From Prevotella sp. tf2-5 (GTDB taxonomy: Bacteria; Bacteroidota; Bacteroidia; Bacteroidales; Bacteroidaceae): a stretch of 36,306 bases of DNA. The stretch is taken from NCBI RefSeq assembly GCF_900115435.1, contig NZ_FOWK01000006.1:164435-200740 (forward strand). Reading direction: 5' to 3'. The position numbers and the translations under genes were made by a program. Shown piece after piece: positions 16,673 to 24,940 of the stretch (the stretch's first letter is position 1; every line of letters starts with the position of its first letter). The notes beneath the pieces were generated by a model. That model was not told the DNA's origin. It saw nothing but the letters and a program-made list of their open reading frames with translations, and searched no databases.

Positions 16673-17667
16673 TAAGGAACCTCAACCTTATTAATAATCT
16701 TCGATACTATCTCCTCGCTCGTCACATTACTTGCCTCAGCCTCATAGGTCAGTCCGATACGATGACGCAGCACATCATGGGCAACGGCACGCACATCCTC
16801 AGGAACCACATAGCCACGACGCTTGATGAAAGCATAGGCACGGGCTGCCTTGGCGAGATTGATAGAAGCACGGGGACTACCGCCGAAGGAGATCATATCC
16901 TTCATATCCTTCAGACCATAACGGTCAGGATAACGGGTAGCGAAGACGATATCCGCGATATACTGCTCGATCTTTTCGTCGATATACACCTCACGGACGA
17001 CGGCACGGGCATTCAGGATCTCCTGTGCTGTGGTGACGGGTGTCACCTCAGGCAAAGCACCTGCGATATTCTCACGGATGATACGCTTCTCCTCCTCCAG
17101 TGTCGGATAGTCGATGACGACCTTCAGCATGAAACGGTCCATCTGTGCCTCCGGCAGCGGATAGGTACCCTCCTGCTCTATCGGGTTCTGAGTAGCCATC
17201 ACCAGGAATGGGGAGGGCAGGTCGAAAGTCTCTTTTCCTATCGTCACCTGTTTCTCCTGCATCGCCTCCAGCAACGCGCTCTGTACCTTTGCAGGGGCAC
17301 GGTTGATCTCATCCGCCAAGACGAAATTGGCGAAGACAGGTCCCTGCTTCACCTGGAAACGCTCGTCCTTCTGGGAATAGATCATCGTACCTGTCACATC
17401 AGCAGGTAACAGGTCGGGTGTAAACTGAATACGACTATAGGAGGCGTCAATCAGTTGGGAGATGGTCTTGATGGCGAGGGTCTTTGCCAAGCCGGGGACA
17501 CCTTCCAACAAGATATTGCCGTCACTCAGTAGTCCTATCAATAACGAATCCACCAAATGCTTCTGTCCTACAATCACACGATCCATACCTGCTACCAGAT
17601 TGGTAACGAAACCGCTTTGTTGTTCTATCCGGATATTTAACTCACGGATATCAATAGATTCTGCCAT
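16672..17667 (-). CDS. MoxR-family AAA+ ATPase
   Basis: 331 residues. Walker A GVPGLAKT (about 55-62), Walker B LADEINRAP with the following KVQSALLEAMQE, sensor ATQNPIEQEGTYPLPEAQMDRF, and the C-terminal lid domain. MoxR ATPases act as chaperones for VWA-containing complexes, here BatA and BatB. It is separated by 21 bases from the upstream WalJ-type gene and probably shares its promoter. Length and motifs are normal. Confidence 0.93.
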   Translation of the reverse strand: MAESIDIRELNIRIEQQSGFVTNLVAGMDRVIVGQKHLVDSLLIGLLSDGNILLEGVPGLAKTLAIKTISQLIDASYSRIQFTPDLLPADVTGTMIYSQKDERFQVKQGPVFANFVLADEINRAPAKVQSALLEAMQEKQVTIGKETFDLPSPFLVMATQNPIEQEGTYPLPEAQMDRFMLKVVIDYPTLEEEKRIIRENIAGALPEVTPVTTAQEILNARAVVREVYIDEKIEQYIADIVFATRYPDRYGLKDMKDMISFGGSPRASINLAKAARAYAFIKRRGYVVPEDVRAVAHDVLRHRIGLTYEAEASNVTSEEIVSKIINKVEVP

Positions 17668-17688
17668 AATTCTATATTTATTTGATGA

Positions 17689-18492
17689 TTACTCTAACTC
17701 GAAAATCCCTGTCGGCGTCGTCCGCTTGAGCACCTCCATCTTCAGGTCGACACCCACGATGATACCATAGTCACGAAGGACCGTCTCCACCGTCTTGCGA
17801 GCCAGCTCGGGATGGTTGTTCTCCTCACTCAGATGGCACAGCCACACATAGCGCAACTGCTCCGTCATATTCTCCACCAAGGCAAGACCGCAGGAGCGGT
17901 TGCTCAGATGTCCCGTCTTGGAGAGGATGCGTCCTTTCAGGAACTGCGGATATGGTCCGTTATTCACCATCTCCTCGTCATGGTTCGCCTCAATGACCAA
18001 GTAATTCGCCTGGGAGATAAAGGTCTTCATCTCGTCGGTGACACATCCCGCATCCGTGATGATACAGAAACGGACACCCTCCGCCTCTATCATATACCCC
18101 ACATTATCACTACTGTCATGGGGTACAGAGAAGGGAGTCACGAGAAACTCTCCTATACGGATGGGCTTTCCCGCCTCCACATAACGTTTCAGTTCCGGCA
18201 GGACTTTCTGCTGCACGCAATAGTTCTTGTCGATCCCCTCATGCACTTTCTCGGTAGCATAGACAGGAACCTGATGATCCTTACTATAGGAACCCACAGA
18301 CTTGATATGGTCAGCATGGTCATGGGTGACAAGCACATGATGTACCAGTGACATACTAAGTCCGTAATCCCTAAAGTCTTTTTTCAGACCTCTTAATCCT
18401 ACTCCGATATCTATCAATAGTCCATCCGTCGGGGTCATCAGCATATAGCAATTACCACTACTGCCGCTGCCAAAGGATATAAATTTCAGCAT
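17689..18492 (-). CDS. MBL-fold metallo-hydrolase, WalJ/YycJ type
   Basis: 267 residues from the ATG at 18492; the longer frame begins with a TTG that lies inside the promoter element. Begins FISFGSGSSGNCY, typical of the YycJ/WalJ family, with metal motif THDHADH and later HDSSDN, TDAG and the SKTGHLSN histidine. These cytosolic enzymes are two-metal phosphodiesterases, linked in Firmicutes to cell-wall and mutation control; in Bacteroidetes the substrate is unknown. First gene upstream of the MoxR-Bat operon. Confidence 0.88.
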   Translation of the reverse strand: MLKFISFGSGSSGNCYMLMTPTDGLLIDIGVGLRGLKKDFRDYGLSMSLVHHVLVTHDHADHIKSVGSYSKDHQVPVYATEKVHEGIDKNYCVQQKVLPELKRYVEAGKPIRIGEFLVTPFSVPHDSSDNVGYMIEAEGVRFCIITDAGCVTDEMKTFISQANYLVIEANHDEEMVNNGPYPQFLKGRILSKTGHLSNRSCGLALVENMTEQLRYVWLCHLSEENNHPELARKTVETVLRDYGIIVGVDLKMEVLKRTTPTGIFELE

Positions 18493-18510
18493 TTTAGTTA
18501 ATATTTTGTG

Positions 18511-18518
18511 CAAAAGTA
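18511..18518 (-). promoter_or_regulatory. Promoter -7 element for the WalJ-type gene and probably the Bat operon
   Basis: TACTTTTG on the minus strand, 19 bases before the ATG. It is 22 bases from the divergent element at 18541-18548. Confidence 0.55.
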
Positions 18519-18540
18519 ATAAAAAGTTAGGAGTTTTCCT

Positions 18541-18548
18541 TATCTTTG
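18541..18548 (+). promoter_or_regulatory. Promoter -7 element for the small lipoprotein gene
   Basis: TATCTTTG, 26 bases before the ATG at 18575; fits TAnnTTTG. Confidence 0.6.
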
Positions 18549-18574
18549 CATTGTTTTTTGATAATTTTAAACTT

Positions 18575-19015
18575 ATGAAATATTACTTGTTATTTGCACT
18601 CGCTTTTCTGTTGAATAGTTGTCAACTTACTGACGCCAACTCGTCTGAAGCCGTTGACAAGCCCCTCCTCGCATGGGCAGAGGCCTATTTCAGCTTCGAC
18701 TATAAGGAGGCCTTGAACTATATGACCCCTGAGAGTGAGAAATGGATACGCTTTGCAGCCTCCAACATCACGGAGAAGGATGTCAGCTATATTAACGAGC
18801 ATAACCAAGAGGCAAAGGTAGAGATCGTCGACCGTTACATGATGGCTGGTGACACGACCTGTTCCGCAAGGATCCGCGTCTCCGATTTCGTACAACTGGG
18901 GTTTATCGGTGAGGACAGCAAGGTCATCGACCAAGCCGAATACCAAGTGACACTGGTCAACCGCGACGGCAAATGGCTGGTTAGAATGGAAGGCCCACTG
19001 CAAAGTGGAAAGTAA
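18575..19015 (+). CDS. Small lipoprotein, DUF4878-like
   Basis: 146 residues from the ATG at 18575, chosen because the promoter lies between this and any upstream start. Lipoprotein signal MKYYLLFALAFLLNSC with the lipidated Cys at 16. The rest is a single small alpha/beta domain (WAEAYFSFDYKEALNYMTPES ... VTLVNRDGKWLVRMEG), resembling DUF4878 / NTF2-like lipoproteins of Bacteroidetes. Role unknown. Its last 35 bases overlap the 3' end of the convergent TamA-like gene. Confidence 0.75.
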   Translation: MKYYLLFALAFLLNSCQLTDANSSEAVDKPLLAWAEAYFSFDYKEALNYMTPESEKWIRFAASNITEKDVSYINEHNQEAKVEIVDRYMMAGDTTCSARIRVSDFVQLGFIGEDSKVIDQAEYQVTLVNRDGKWLVRMEGPLQSGK

Positions 19016-21191
19016 AGTCACGACTGAGTTTCGGATGGGCGATAGGATAATGCTCGTCCCCCTCCTTATAGGCGGGATTGACCGCTTTCATACCCATATC
19101 GAAACGGAGGATAAAGTAATCGAAGTTAAAGCGGAAGCCCATACCATAGCCTACAGCAAGCTGTCTCCAGAATTCTGAGAACTTAAACTGTCCTCCCGGT
19201 TGCTCGTCATAGGCACGGAGGGTCCATATATTTCCCGCATCCACGAAAAGGGCGACACCAAGTTTCCAGAACAGATGGGCGCGATACTCCATGTTCAGGT
19301 CGAGTTTCATGTCACCCGTCTGGTTGATGAAGTCGATGCGTCCGTCCTTACTGATATAATTTCCCGGACCGAGACTTCTCACGCTCCATCCTCTCACACT
19401 ATTGGCGCCACCAGAGAAATAACGCTTGTCAAAAGGCAGGATCGTACTATTACCATAGGGATAGGCAACACCCAATCCCGCATGGAACACCAGTTGGTTG
19501 GCATAGTTGAAATTGATGGTACGGGTGATATTGAAATCCGCCTTGACATACTGGGCATAGGCAATATCGAGGAAGGTATACTGTCCCTCGTTATTCTGAT
19601 GGAATCCAAATGTCCTCGCCGCCAGTCCCAACAGGTTACCCGCTGTCTCCGCATTCGCCTTGATGGCAATGATACCATTATTATAAGAATAGCCCACGCC
19701 AAACTTCATGATGAAGAGGTTCTCGTAGTTATAGCGCAGGATCGCGTTGCGACTGGTGGTATCGTCCAGATAGTCTTTCTTGAAAGTATCACTGATCCAC
19801 GGCATCGAGACATAGTTCAAGTCCAACAGGTCGATACGGTAATGGTCATGATGGTGGGGGTTATTCCATTTATACCTCCAAGCCACAGAGAACACTCGCC
19901 GGTGGAACTCAGGACGGTTCTGCAGGTCATACAACATAGACACCTCACTGCTGGCGTTGATACGACGATGGATGTCTGACGGCAAGAAGGGGGCAATGAA
20001 ACGAGGGAAGCTCAACTTCGCACCCAGACTGTATTCCAAGAAGTTATGGTTGGAATATCCCTCCAGTCCCTTGATCGCCTCATAGGCTCCGCGCAACTCA
20101 ATGGACAAGCTCTCCGAGCCCCTGAACAGGTTACGGTTCTGATAGGTCAGTGTGGCAGCGGCACCCAAGTCACCTGCGGTATTGGTGCCTTCCGGTTGGA
20201 AGGAGATCGTCGAGGGCTTGTTCGTACTGATCTGTATCTGGCAGTCCAGCAGACTACTGTCCGGCTGTTCTTTCCAGGAGATATTGGTATAGCGCACGGC
20301 ACCCAGTCTCGCGAAGTTATTATACGTGTTCTGCAGATTCTCCGCTGAGTAATAGTCACCTTTCTTGATATACGTATTACGCTGCAACACCCCCTCTCGC
20401 AGATGAAGGACAGAGTCCTCCGGGTCACCGCTGGAGAACTGCACGTCCCTGACGGCATAACGCTGATGAGACAACTCATGTCCTTTGTTATCACGTTGCT
20501 TCCGCAGCACCAACACCACATCTATCTCTTGGGAGTTTGCCACGGAATCCGCCTCGAACATAATGTATTCCTTATTAAAACGGTAATAACCGAGGTTATT
20601 CAACTCATTGGTGATACGCTTACGCTCTCCGTCCAGATTCTCCACACTGAAACGCATCCCACTCTTAAGTCCCCGCTGACTGGGATCGTCAAGGCGTAAC
20701 AGGCTGTTAATCATGGAGTCCTCAATGACATAGTCCACCTTGCGGATGGTATAGGGCTTCCCCGGATGCAACAGATACGTGACATCAATGGTCTTCTTCC
20801 TGGACTTGGTCATCGCATCCACACTGGCACGCAGATACCCCATGTTCACCAACTGCATCTGCAGGTCTTCCATCGACCTGCGGGTACTGAGGGAGTCATA
20901 CAATACGGGAGCCTCTCCTATTGAGCGCAACACACGGTTGAGCCACTTGGTGGTATCCCTTCCTGAGAGGGAATAGGTGGCAAGGGGAATCCTGACAGCG
21001 GAGAACCAACGGGCATTGCCATGCTGACGCACATAGGCTTTCATGGCTGAGGGTTCTACCCCTTTCGTCTTGGGCTCGCTCTTCACCTGTACTTTATTCA
21101 ACAAATACGCCCCCTCAGGGACATATTTTGTCTCTGAACAGGCACATAAAAGGAGCACCAGGAAAAGATATATTGCGTATCTGAGTCGCAT
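18981..21191 (-). CDS. TamA/BamA-family outer-membrane protein (Omp85)
   Basis: 736 residues from the ATG at 21191. The longer frame would read through the promoter. Lipoprotein signal MRLRYAIYLFLVLLLCAC, then POTRA-like repeats (about 60-330) and a C-terminal Omp85 beta barrel, including SGGANSVRGWSVRSLGPGNY (the conserved xRGW-type loop) and a terminal Phe (AVGLPF). Family members insert or translocate proteins or lipids at the outer membrane. A lipidated N-terminus is common in Bacteroidetes homologues. It stands alone under its own promoter. Confidence 0.88.
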   Translation of the reverse strand: MRLRYAIYLFLVLLLCACSETKYVPEGAYLLNKVQVKSEPKTKGVEPSAMKAYVRQHGNARWFSAVRIPLATYSLSGRDTTKWLNRVLRSIGEAPVLYDSLSTRRSMEDLQMQLVNMGYLRASVDAMTKSRKKTIDVTYLLHPGKPYTIRKVDYVIEDSMINSLLRLDDPSQRGLKSGMRFSVENLDGERKRITNELNNLGYYRFNKEYIMFEADSVANSQEIDVVLVLRKQRDNKGHELSHQRYAVRDVQFSSGDPEDSVLHLREGVLQRNTYIKKGDYYSAENLQNTYNNFARLGAVRYTNISWKEQPDSSLLDCQIQISTNKPSTISFQPEGTNTAGDLGAAATLTYQNRNLFRGSESLSIELRGAYEAIKGLEGYSNHNFLEYSLGAKLSFPRFIAPFLPSDIHRRINASSEVSMLYDLQNRPEFHRRVFSVAWRYKWNNPHHHDHYRIDLLDLNYVSMPWISDTFKKDYLDDTTSRNAILRYNYENLFIMKFGVGYSYNNGIIAIKANAETAGNLLGLAARTFGFHQNNEGQYTFLDIAYAQYVKADFNITRTINFNYANQLVFHAGLGVAYPYGNSTILPFDKRYFSGGANSVRGWSVRSLGPGNYISKDGRIDFINQTGDMKLDLNMEYRAHLFWKLGVALFVDAGNIWTLRAYDEQPGGQFKFSEFWRQLAVGYGMGFRFNFDYFILRFDMGMKAVNPAYKEGDEHYPIAHPKLSRDFTFHFAVGLPF

Positions 21192-21198
21192 TTTGTTG

Positions 21199-21206
21199 CA
21201 AAGGTA
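21199..21206 (-). promoter_or_regulatory. Promoter -7 element for the TamA-like gene
   Basis: TACCTTTG on the minus strand, only eight bases upstream of the ATG at 21191, implying a leaderless or very short leader mRNA. Confidence 0.6.
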
Positions 21207-21218
21207 CGAATTTTTTTC

Positions 21219-21226
21219 TATCTTTG
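21219..21226 (+). promoter_or_regulatory. Promoter -7 element for the RNA methyltransferase gene
   Basis: TATCTTTG, 18 bases before the ATG at 21244 and only 12 bases from the opposing element at 21199-21206, so the two promoters overlap face to back. Confidence 0.6.
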
Positions 21227-21243
21227 CAGCAAAATACAAGAAA

Positions 21244-21969
21244 ATGATTAGCAAAAACCAGATCAAACTCATCCGTTCTTTGGAATTAAAGAAGAACAGG
21301 AAACGGGAGGGACTCTTCGTGGCTGAGGGTCCGAAAGTGGTTGGTGATCTGTTGCAGGCTGGTTACCAGCCAAGGATGATTTTCTCTACGACGGAGCGTC
21401 CTGACGCAGGACTTATCACTGAGGAGGAGCTGCATAAGATCAGTTTCCTGCAGCACCCGCAGGAAGTCCTCGCCGTCTTTGAGACACCTGCCAGCCATCA
21501 GCCATCAGCCATCAGCCATCAACTCTCCCTCGCTCTTGACGGCATACAGGATCCTGGTAACCTGGGAACGATTATCCGTATTGCCGACTGGTTTGGTATC
21601 TCCGTCATCTATTGTTCCATGGAGACAGCGGATGTCTACAACCCCAAAGTGGTACAGGCAACGATGGGGAGTCTTGCCCACGTACAGGTCATCTACACTG
21701 ATTTGTCGGAACTTTTCAGAAACATACCATCCTCGTATCCTATTTATGGTACGTTATTGGACGGGGAGAATATCTATGAACAAGGACTGACTCACGAGGG
21801 AATTATCGTCATGGGTAATGAGGGCAACGGTATCTCACCAGAGATACGACAGTTAGTCAACAGGCGGTTGTTGATTCCCGATTTCCATGCAGATGGTTTA
21901 CGTGCCGAGAGTCTCAACGTCGCCATCGCCACCGCCATCACCTGTTCGGAGTTCCGACGCAGGAAATAA
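21244..21969 (+). CDS. SPOUT-family (TrmH/SpoU) RNA 2'-O-methyltransferase
   Basis: 241 residues from the ATG at 21244. An N-terminal substrate-binding domain (KNRKREGLFVAEGPK) is followed by a SPOUT domain with the three motifs: DGIQDPGNLGTIIRIAD, VMGNEGNGIS and ESLNVAIATAI, which form the SAM-binding knot. It methylates ribose in rRNA or tRNA. The linker between the two domains contains four perfect copies of AGCCATC, encoding the odd ASHQPSAISHQ stretch. Seven-base repeats here make the reading frame sensitive to slippage. Confidence 0.9.
   Translation: MISKNQIKLIRSLELKKNRKREGLFVAEGPKVVGDLLQAGYQPRMIFSTTERPDAGLITEEELHKISFLQHPQEVLAVFETPASHQPSAISHQLSLALDGIQDPGNLGTIIRIADWFGISVIYCSMETADVYNPKVVQATMGSLAHVQVIYTDLSELFRNIPSSYPIYGTLLDGENIYEQGLTHEGIIVMGNEGNGISPEIRQLVNRRLLIPDFHADGLRAESLNVAIATAITCSEFRRRK
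21493..21520 (+). repeat. Four perfect AGCCATC units within the methyltransferase gene
   Basis: 28 bases, exact 7-base tandem repeat. The reverse complement in register reads ATGGCTG units, similar to ATGACTG and AAGGCTG of the 7445-7577 tract. Gain or loss of one unit shifts the frame. Confidence 0.9.
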
Positions 21970-22053
21970 AATAGGGGAAGCCGTCTTCACAGATAGCTCA
22001 CCCCCCGAGGAAAATGATAAATATAGATTAAATTACTAGTAAGTGCAAAGGTA
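21964..22053 (-). ncRNA. Candidate small antisense-side RNA between the methyltransferase and maf genes
   Basis: A good -7 element (TACCTTTG, 22046-22053) points toward the end of the methyltransferase gene with no minus-strand gene downstream for 800 bases. About 50 bases on is an imperfect hairpin (GGGGtGAGC pairing with GCTTCCCC), followed by TATTTTATTT. This could be a short RNA of about 70 bases or a spurious promoter. Confidence 0.25.
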
Positions 22054-22119
22054 CGAATAATTCTTGTATCCGCAAATTTTTATCTTAAAAAATCCCACAT
22101 TTAACGTCTTTTTAACGTG

Positions 22120-22695
22120 TTAAAACATTCTCAATGCCTCATAGATGCGTTGCACAGGTAGTCCCATGACATTAAAATAACTGCCGTTCATCCCTGTCAC
22201 CCCCACATGTCCTATCCATTCCTGGATACCATAGGCTCCCGCTTTGTCGAAGGGACGGTAATGCTCAACATAATAATGGATCTCCTCGTCTGTCAAGGTC
22301 TTGAAAGTCACGTCTGTCTCTACAGAGAAATTCACCTGCTTCTCTTTTGTCGTCAGACAGACACCAGTGATGACCTGATGGGTATGACCACTCAGCTCAT
22401 GGAGCATCCCTACAGCCTCAGCGGCATCCTTGGGTTTACCCATCACTTTTTGACCAAGAATAACAATGGTGTCGGCAGTGATAATCAACTCATCAGCTGC
22501 CATAGTCTGTTGGTAGGCATCCGCCTTTTTCTTTGCGATATATCCTGCGATATCCTTCGTGAGAAGGTCTTGAGGAAAACTTTCATCAATACCGTCTATC
22601 ACCCGGACATCAAAAGGGATATCCAACCCTGCCAGAAGTTCTTTTCGCCTGGGTGAATTGCTGGCTAGAATAATATGATAACGATCACTTACCAT
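22120..22695 (-). CDS. maf: Maf-family nucleotide pyrophosphatase
   Basis: 191 residues with the Maf signature [11 protein letters not shown] (11-21), ADTIV and the [10 protein letters not shown] helix. Maf proteins hydrolyse non-canonical or excess nucleoside triphosphates (dTTP, UTP and modified forms) to the monophosphate and limit misincorporation. Cytosolic. The start overlaps the KdsC-like stop by seven bases. Last gene of a four-gene operon beginning with the nitroreductase. Confidence 0.92.
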   Translation of the reverse strand: MVSDRYHIILASNSPRRKELLAGLDIPFDVRVIDGIDESFPQDLLTKDIAGYIAKKKADAYQQTMAADELIITADTIVILGQKVMGKPKDAAEAVGMLHELSGHTHQVITGVCLTTKEKQVNFSVETDVTFKTLTDEEIHYYVEHYRPFDKAGAYGIQEWIGHVGVTGMNGSYFNVMGLPVQRIYEALRMF

Positions 22696-23207
22696 CCGAA
22701 TGCCCTTTCATCCTGCAGCCATTTCCCTTGTGCCTTCAGCGTCTGCTCAATCACATCCCTGCCGCAACCACAACCGCCTTCATAGTCACTCACATAGATA
22801 CTGACCTCTTTCACCTCGTTACAAGCATCTTTCGGACAGACGGGGCATCCTACCCTACGCATGACCTCCAGATCAGGAATATCATCACCCATGAACATCA
22901 CCTCGTCTTCTTTCAAGTCATGTTTGGCGAGAAACTCCTCATAGACCTTGATCTTCACAGCAGCCCCGAGGTAGACATCTGTCATACCCAGTCCCTCATA
23001 GCGTTTCCGCACCGCGTCAATCCTACATCCTGAGATGATGGCGATATTCAATCCCATCTTCACGGCAAGCTGGATGGCATAGCCATCCTTGATATTCACA
23101 GTGCGTAAAGGAGTGCCGTCCATCCCCAGCGAGATGGTCGACTTGCTCAGCACGCCATCTAAATCAAAGACGATGGCACGTATCTTCCGTAAATCGTAGT
23201 TTATCAT
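22689..23207 (-). CDS. HAD-family phosphatase, KdsC-like
   Basis: 172 residues, the size and cap-less form of 3-deoxy-D-manno-octulosonate 8-phosphate phosphatase. The nucleophile motif is FDLDGVLSK (D15, D17); later IISGC and [11 protein letters not shown]. KdsC makes free KDO for lipid A inner core. The extra C-terminal GGCGCGRD cluster is typical of Bacteroidetes members. ATGA-type overlap with the DUF2520 gene at 23204-23207. An alternative is a related sugar-phosphate phosphatase. Confidence 0.85.
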   Translation of the reverse strand: MINYDLRKIRAIVFDLDGVLSKSTISLGMDGTPLRTVNIKDGYAIQLAVKMGLNIAIISGCRIDAVRKRYEGLGMTDVYLGAAVKIKVYEEFLAKHDLKEDEVMFMGDDIPDLEVMRRVGCPVCPKDACNEVKEVSIYVSDYEGGCGCGRDVIEQTLKAQGKWLQDERAFGW

Positions 23208-23980
23208 TGTTGTTCTGCTTTTCGATGTATATGCAACGACACCCTTTCGTAAAGATCTTTCATAATGGGATGGTTGCGTAACAACTGTACTTGATGACGT
23301 ATTACATTCTCGTCATAGCGGACCGCAGGACCTGTCTGTGCCTGCAAGGGATGCAACTGATGCACCTTGCGTGCCGTCTCGTCAATCAGGGGCAGCATCA
23401 CGTCAAAGTCCATACCATGCTCCTCTAACACCTCTGCAGCCATCGCATAACAATGGTTGACGAAATTACAGGCAAAGACTGCCGCGAGGTGCAGATACTG
23501 TCTGTCATCACTCGATAACTCGTAGACACGTTCCGTCACACTTTCCGCCAGGTGTCTGATAACCTGCATCGCCTTCTCGTCACTCGCCTCGATGAAGGTA
23601 GGAATCTCCGCAAAGTCGACAGGGCGTTCTTTGGAAAACGACTGCATGGGATAGAACACACCATAATGGTGAGCCATCCCCCGAAACATCTCCATGGGCA
23701 TCGAACCTGCGGTATGCATGAACACCTGTGACTCCCTACCCTTCGTCACGGCTGGTATCACATCAGCTAACACAGAGTCCTTGACGGAGATGATATACGC
23801 ATCTGCCTCCATCGGCATATCCTCAGCCCTGTCAACAGGAATACCACCGATACGGTCAGCAAGTGCCTTTGCCGATTTCATGGTACGGCTATTCACACAG
23901 ATAATCTCATGACCCGCCCCCAATAAGGTGAGTCCAAGATTCGTGGCTAATCGTCCAGCACCTATCAATACGATCCGCAT
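23204..23980 (-). CDS. DUF2520 / Rossmann-fold NAD(P)-binding oxidoreductase
   Basis: 258 residues from the ATG at 23980; the upstream extension begins with [13 protein letters not shown] near the N-terminus is the dinucleotide-binding loop. The C-terminal half ([20 protein letters not shown] ... [12 protein letters not shown]) matches the DUF2520 domain that follows this Rossmann domain. It resembles ketopantoate-reductase or 6PGD-like folds but the substrate is unknown. Nine bases from the upstream nitroreductase. Confidence 0.8.
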   Translation of the reverse strand: MRIVLIGAGRLATNLGLTLLGAGHEIICVNSRTMKSAKALADRIGGIPVDRAEDMPMEADAYIISVKDSVLADVIPAVTKGRESQVFMHTAGSMPMEMFRGMAHHYGVFYPMQSFSKERPVDFAEIPTFIEASDEKAMQVIRHLAESVTERVYELSSDDRQYLHLAAVFACNFVNHCYAMAAEVLEEHGMDFDVMLPLIDETARKVHQLHPLQAQTGPAVRYDENVIRHQVQLLRNHPIMKDLYERVSLHIHRKAEQQ

Positions 23981-23989
23981 GCCCAATAA

Positions 23990-24529
23990 TCAATACTTAT
24001 TAAGGTGTACATTCTCCCATTTCAGTTTCTCCTCGTTCTGAGGCTTACGCTCATCCGCCTTATGTCCTATGGCGAGGATACAGAGGCACGACAGGTTCTC
24101 CGGGATGTCCAATACACCCTGTATCACGGTGTCGGCACTCGTTCCGTCACTCAGTCCACGTCCACGCATCTGAATCCAACAAGAGCCAAGTCCCAAAGCC
24201 TCAGCCTGATACTGCATCGAGATGGCGGCAATAGAACCATCCTCCACCCAACAGTCGTTCTGCATGGGATCACCTAACACAACAATGGCTAACGGGGCAC
24301 CTTTCAGGAACTGTCCTCCCATATCCTTGGCATCCGACAGTTTCTCAAGGTCCATCTTATCATCCACCACTACAAACTGCCAGGCACGTTGTCCTTTGGA
24401 CGTGGGAGACATCAGTCCCGCACGAAGAATCGTCTTCACATCCTCACCATCTATCTCCTCTTCTGTAAACTTACGATGCGAACGGCGCATCTGTACTAAT
24501 TCCTTAAATTCCATTGGCTTTTTTGTCAT
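23990..24529 (-). CDS. Nitroreductase-family flavoprotein
   Basis: 179 residues. RRSHRKFTEEEID (14-26) and SPTSKGQRAWQFVVV fit the FMN-binding N-terminus, and the GLGSCWIQMRGRG motif also fits. Such FMN enzymes reduce nitro groups or quinones with NAD(P)H; the physiological substrate is unknown. First gene of the operon with DUF2520, KdsC-like and maf. A weak -7 element, TATCTTCG (24541-24548), differs from consensus at one position. Confidence 0.88.
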   Translation of the reverse strand: MTKKPMEFKELVQMRRSHRKFTEEEIDGEDVKTILRAGLMSPTSKGQRAWQFVVVDDKMDLEKLSDAKDMGGQFLKGAPLAIVVLGDPMQNDCWVEDGSIAAISMQYQAEALGLGSCWIQMRGRGLSDGTSADTVIQGVLDIPENLSCLCILAIGHKADERKPQNEEKLKWENVHLNKY

Positions 24530-24540
24530 ATTTGTGGATG

Positions 24541-24548
24541 CGAAGATA
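24541..24548 (-). promoter_or_regulatory. Weak promoter -7 element for the nitroreductase operon
   Basis: TATCTTCG on the minus strand, 12 bases before the ATG; one mismatch to TAnnTTTG. Confidence 0.4.
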
Positions 24549-24614
24549 CAAAATATTCTTCATTCAACCAAAAAAGATATCACAAAATGATGTCACTCCA
24601 GTAAATATAAATGA

Positions 24615-24749
24615 CTAAAGTATAACCTTCTTTCGCTTCATCGTAGTCTTGTCCTCTTGAGAGGGTTCGTTACTGAGGGCAATGACATACCCCATGAAGA
24701 GATCACCACATGCTATTATAATAGCTACCACAAATAATAAACTGATCAT
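24615..24749 (-). CDS. Small membrane peptide (44 residues), unknown
   Basis: An ATG at 24749 opens a 44-residue frame: a hydrophobic helix (ISLLFVVAIIIACGDLFMGYVI, in two halves) followed by a charged tail ending KRKKVIL. The helix-then-basic-tail layout suggests an inner-membrane peptide with its C-terminus in the cytosol. The -7 element TAATTTTG lies at 24784-24791, so it has its own promoter, and the terminator of the glycogen genes separates it from them. No family recognised. It occupies the otherwise gene-free stretch 24530-24940. Confidence 0.5.
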   Translation of the reverse strand: MISLLFVVAIIIACGDLFMGYVIALSNEPSQEDKTTMKRKKVIL

Positions 24750-24783
24750 ATCACTATTCTTTTATTGTTATTAATTTCGATGG

Positions 24784-24791
24784 CAAAATTA
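24784..24791 (-). promoter_or_regulatory. Promoter -7 element for the small membrane peptide
   Basis: TAATTTTG on the minus strand, 35 bases before the ATG at 24749; fits TAnnTTTG. Confidence 0.45.
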
Positions 24792-24889
24792 AAGAGAGGG
24801 TGTACCATAAGTCGGGACACCCTGCAAATAGTTTTGTTAAAGAATGCTAAAGATGGATGGGGAACGGCAAGGTTACCACAAAAAAAAGA

Positions 24890-24912
24890 TGGGTCCGTGA
24901 TTGACGGACCCA
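24890..24912 (-). terminator. Rho-independent terminator of the glycogen operon
   Basis: A perfect 9-bp stem (TGGGTCCGT / ACGGACCCA) with a 5-base loop, followed on the minus strand by CTTTTTTTTG. It lies about 28 bases after the phosphorylase stop codon. Confidence 0.85.
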
Positions 24913-24940
24913 CCCTTTTTATCATCATTCTTCTATCGGA

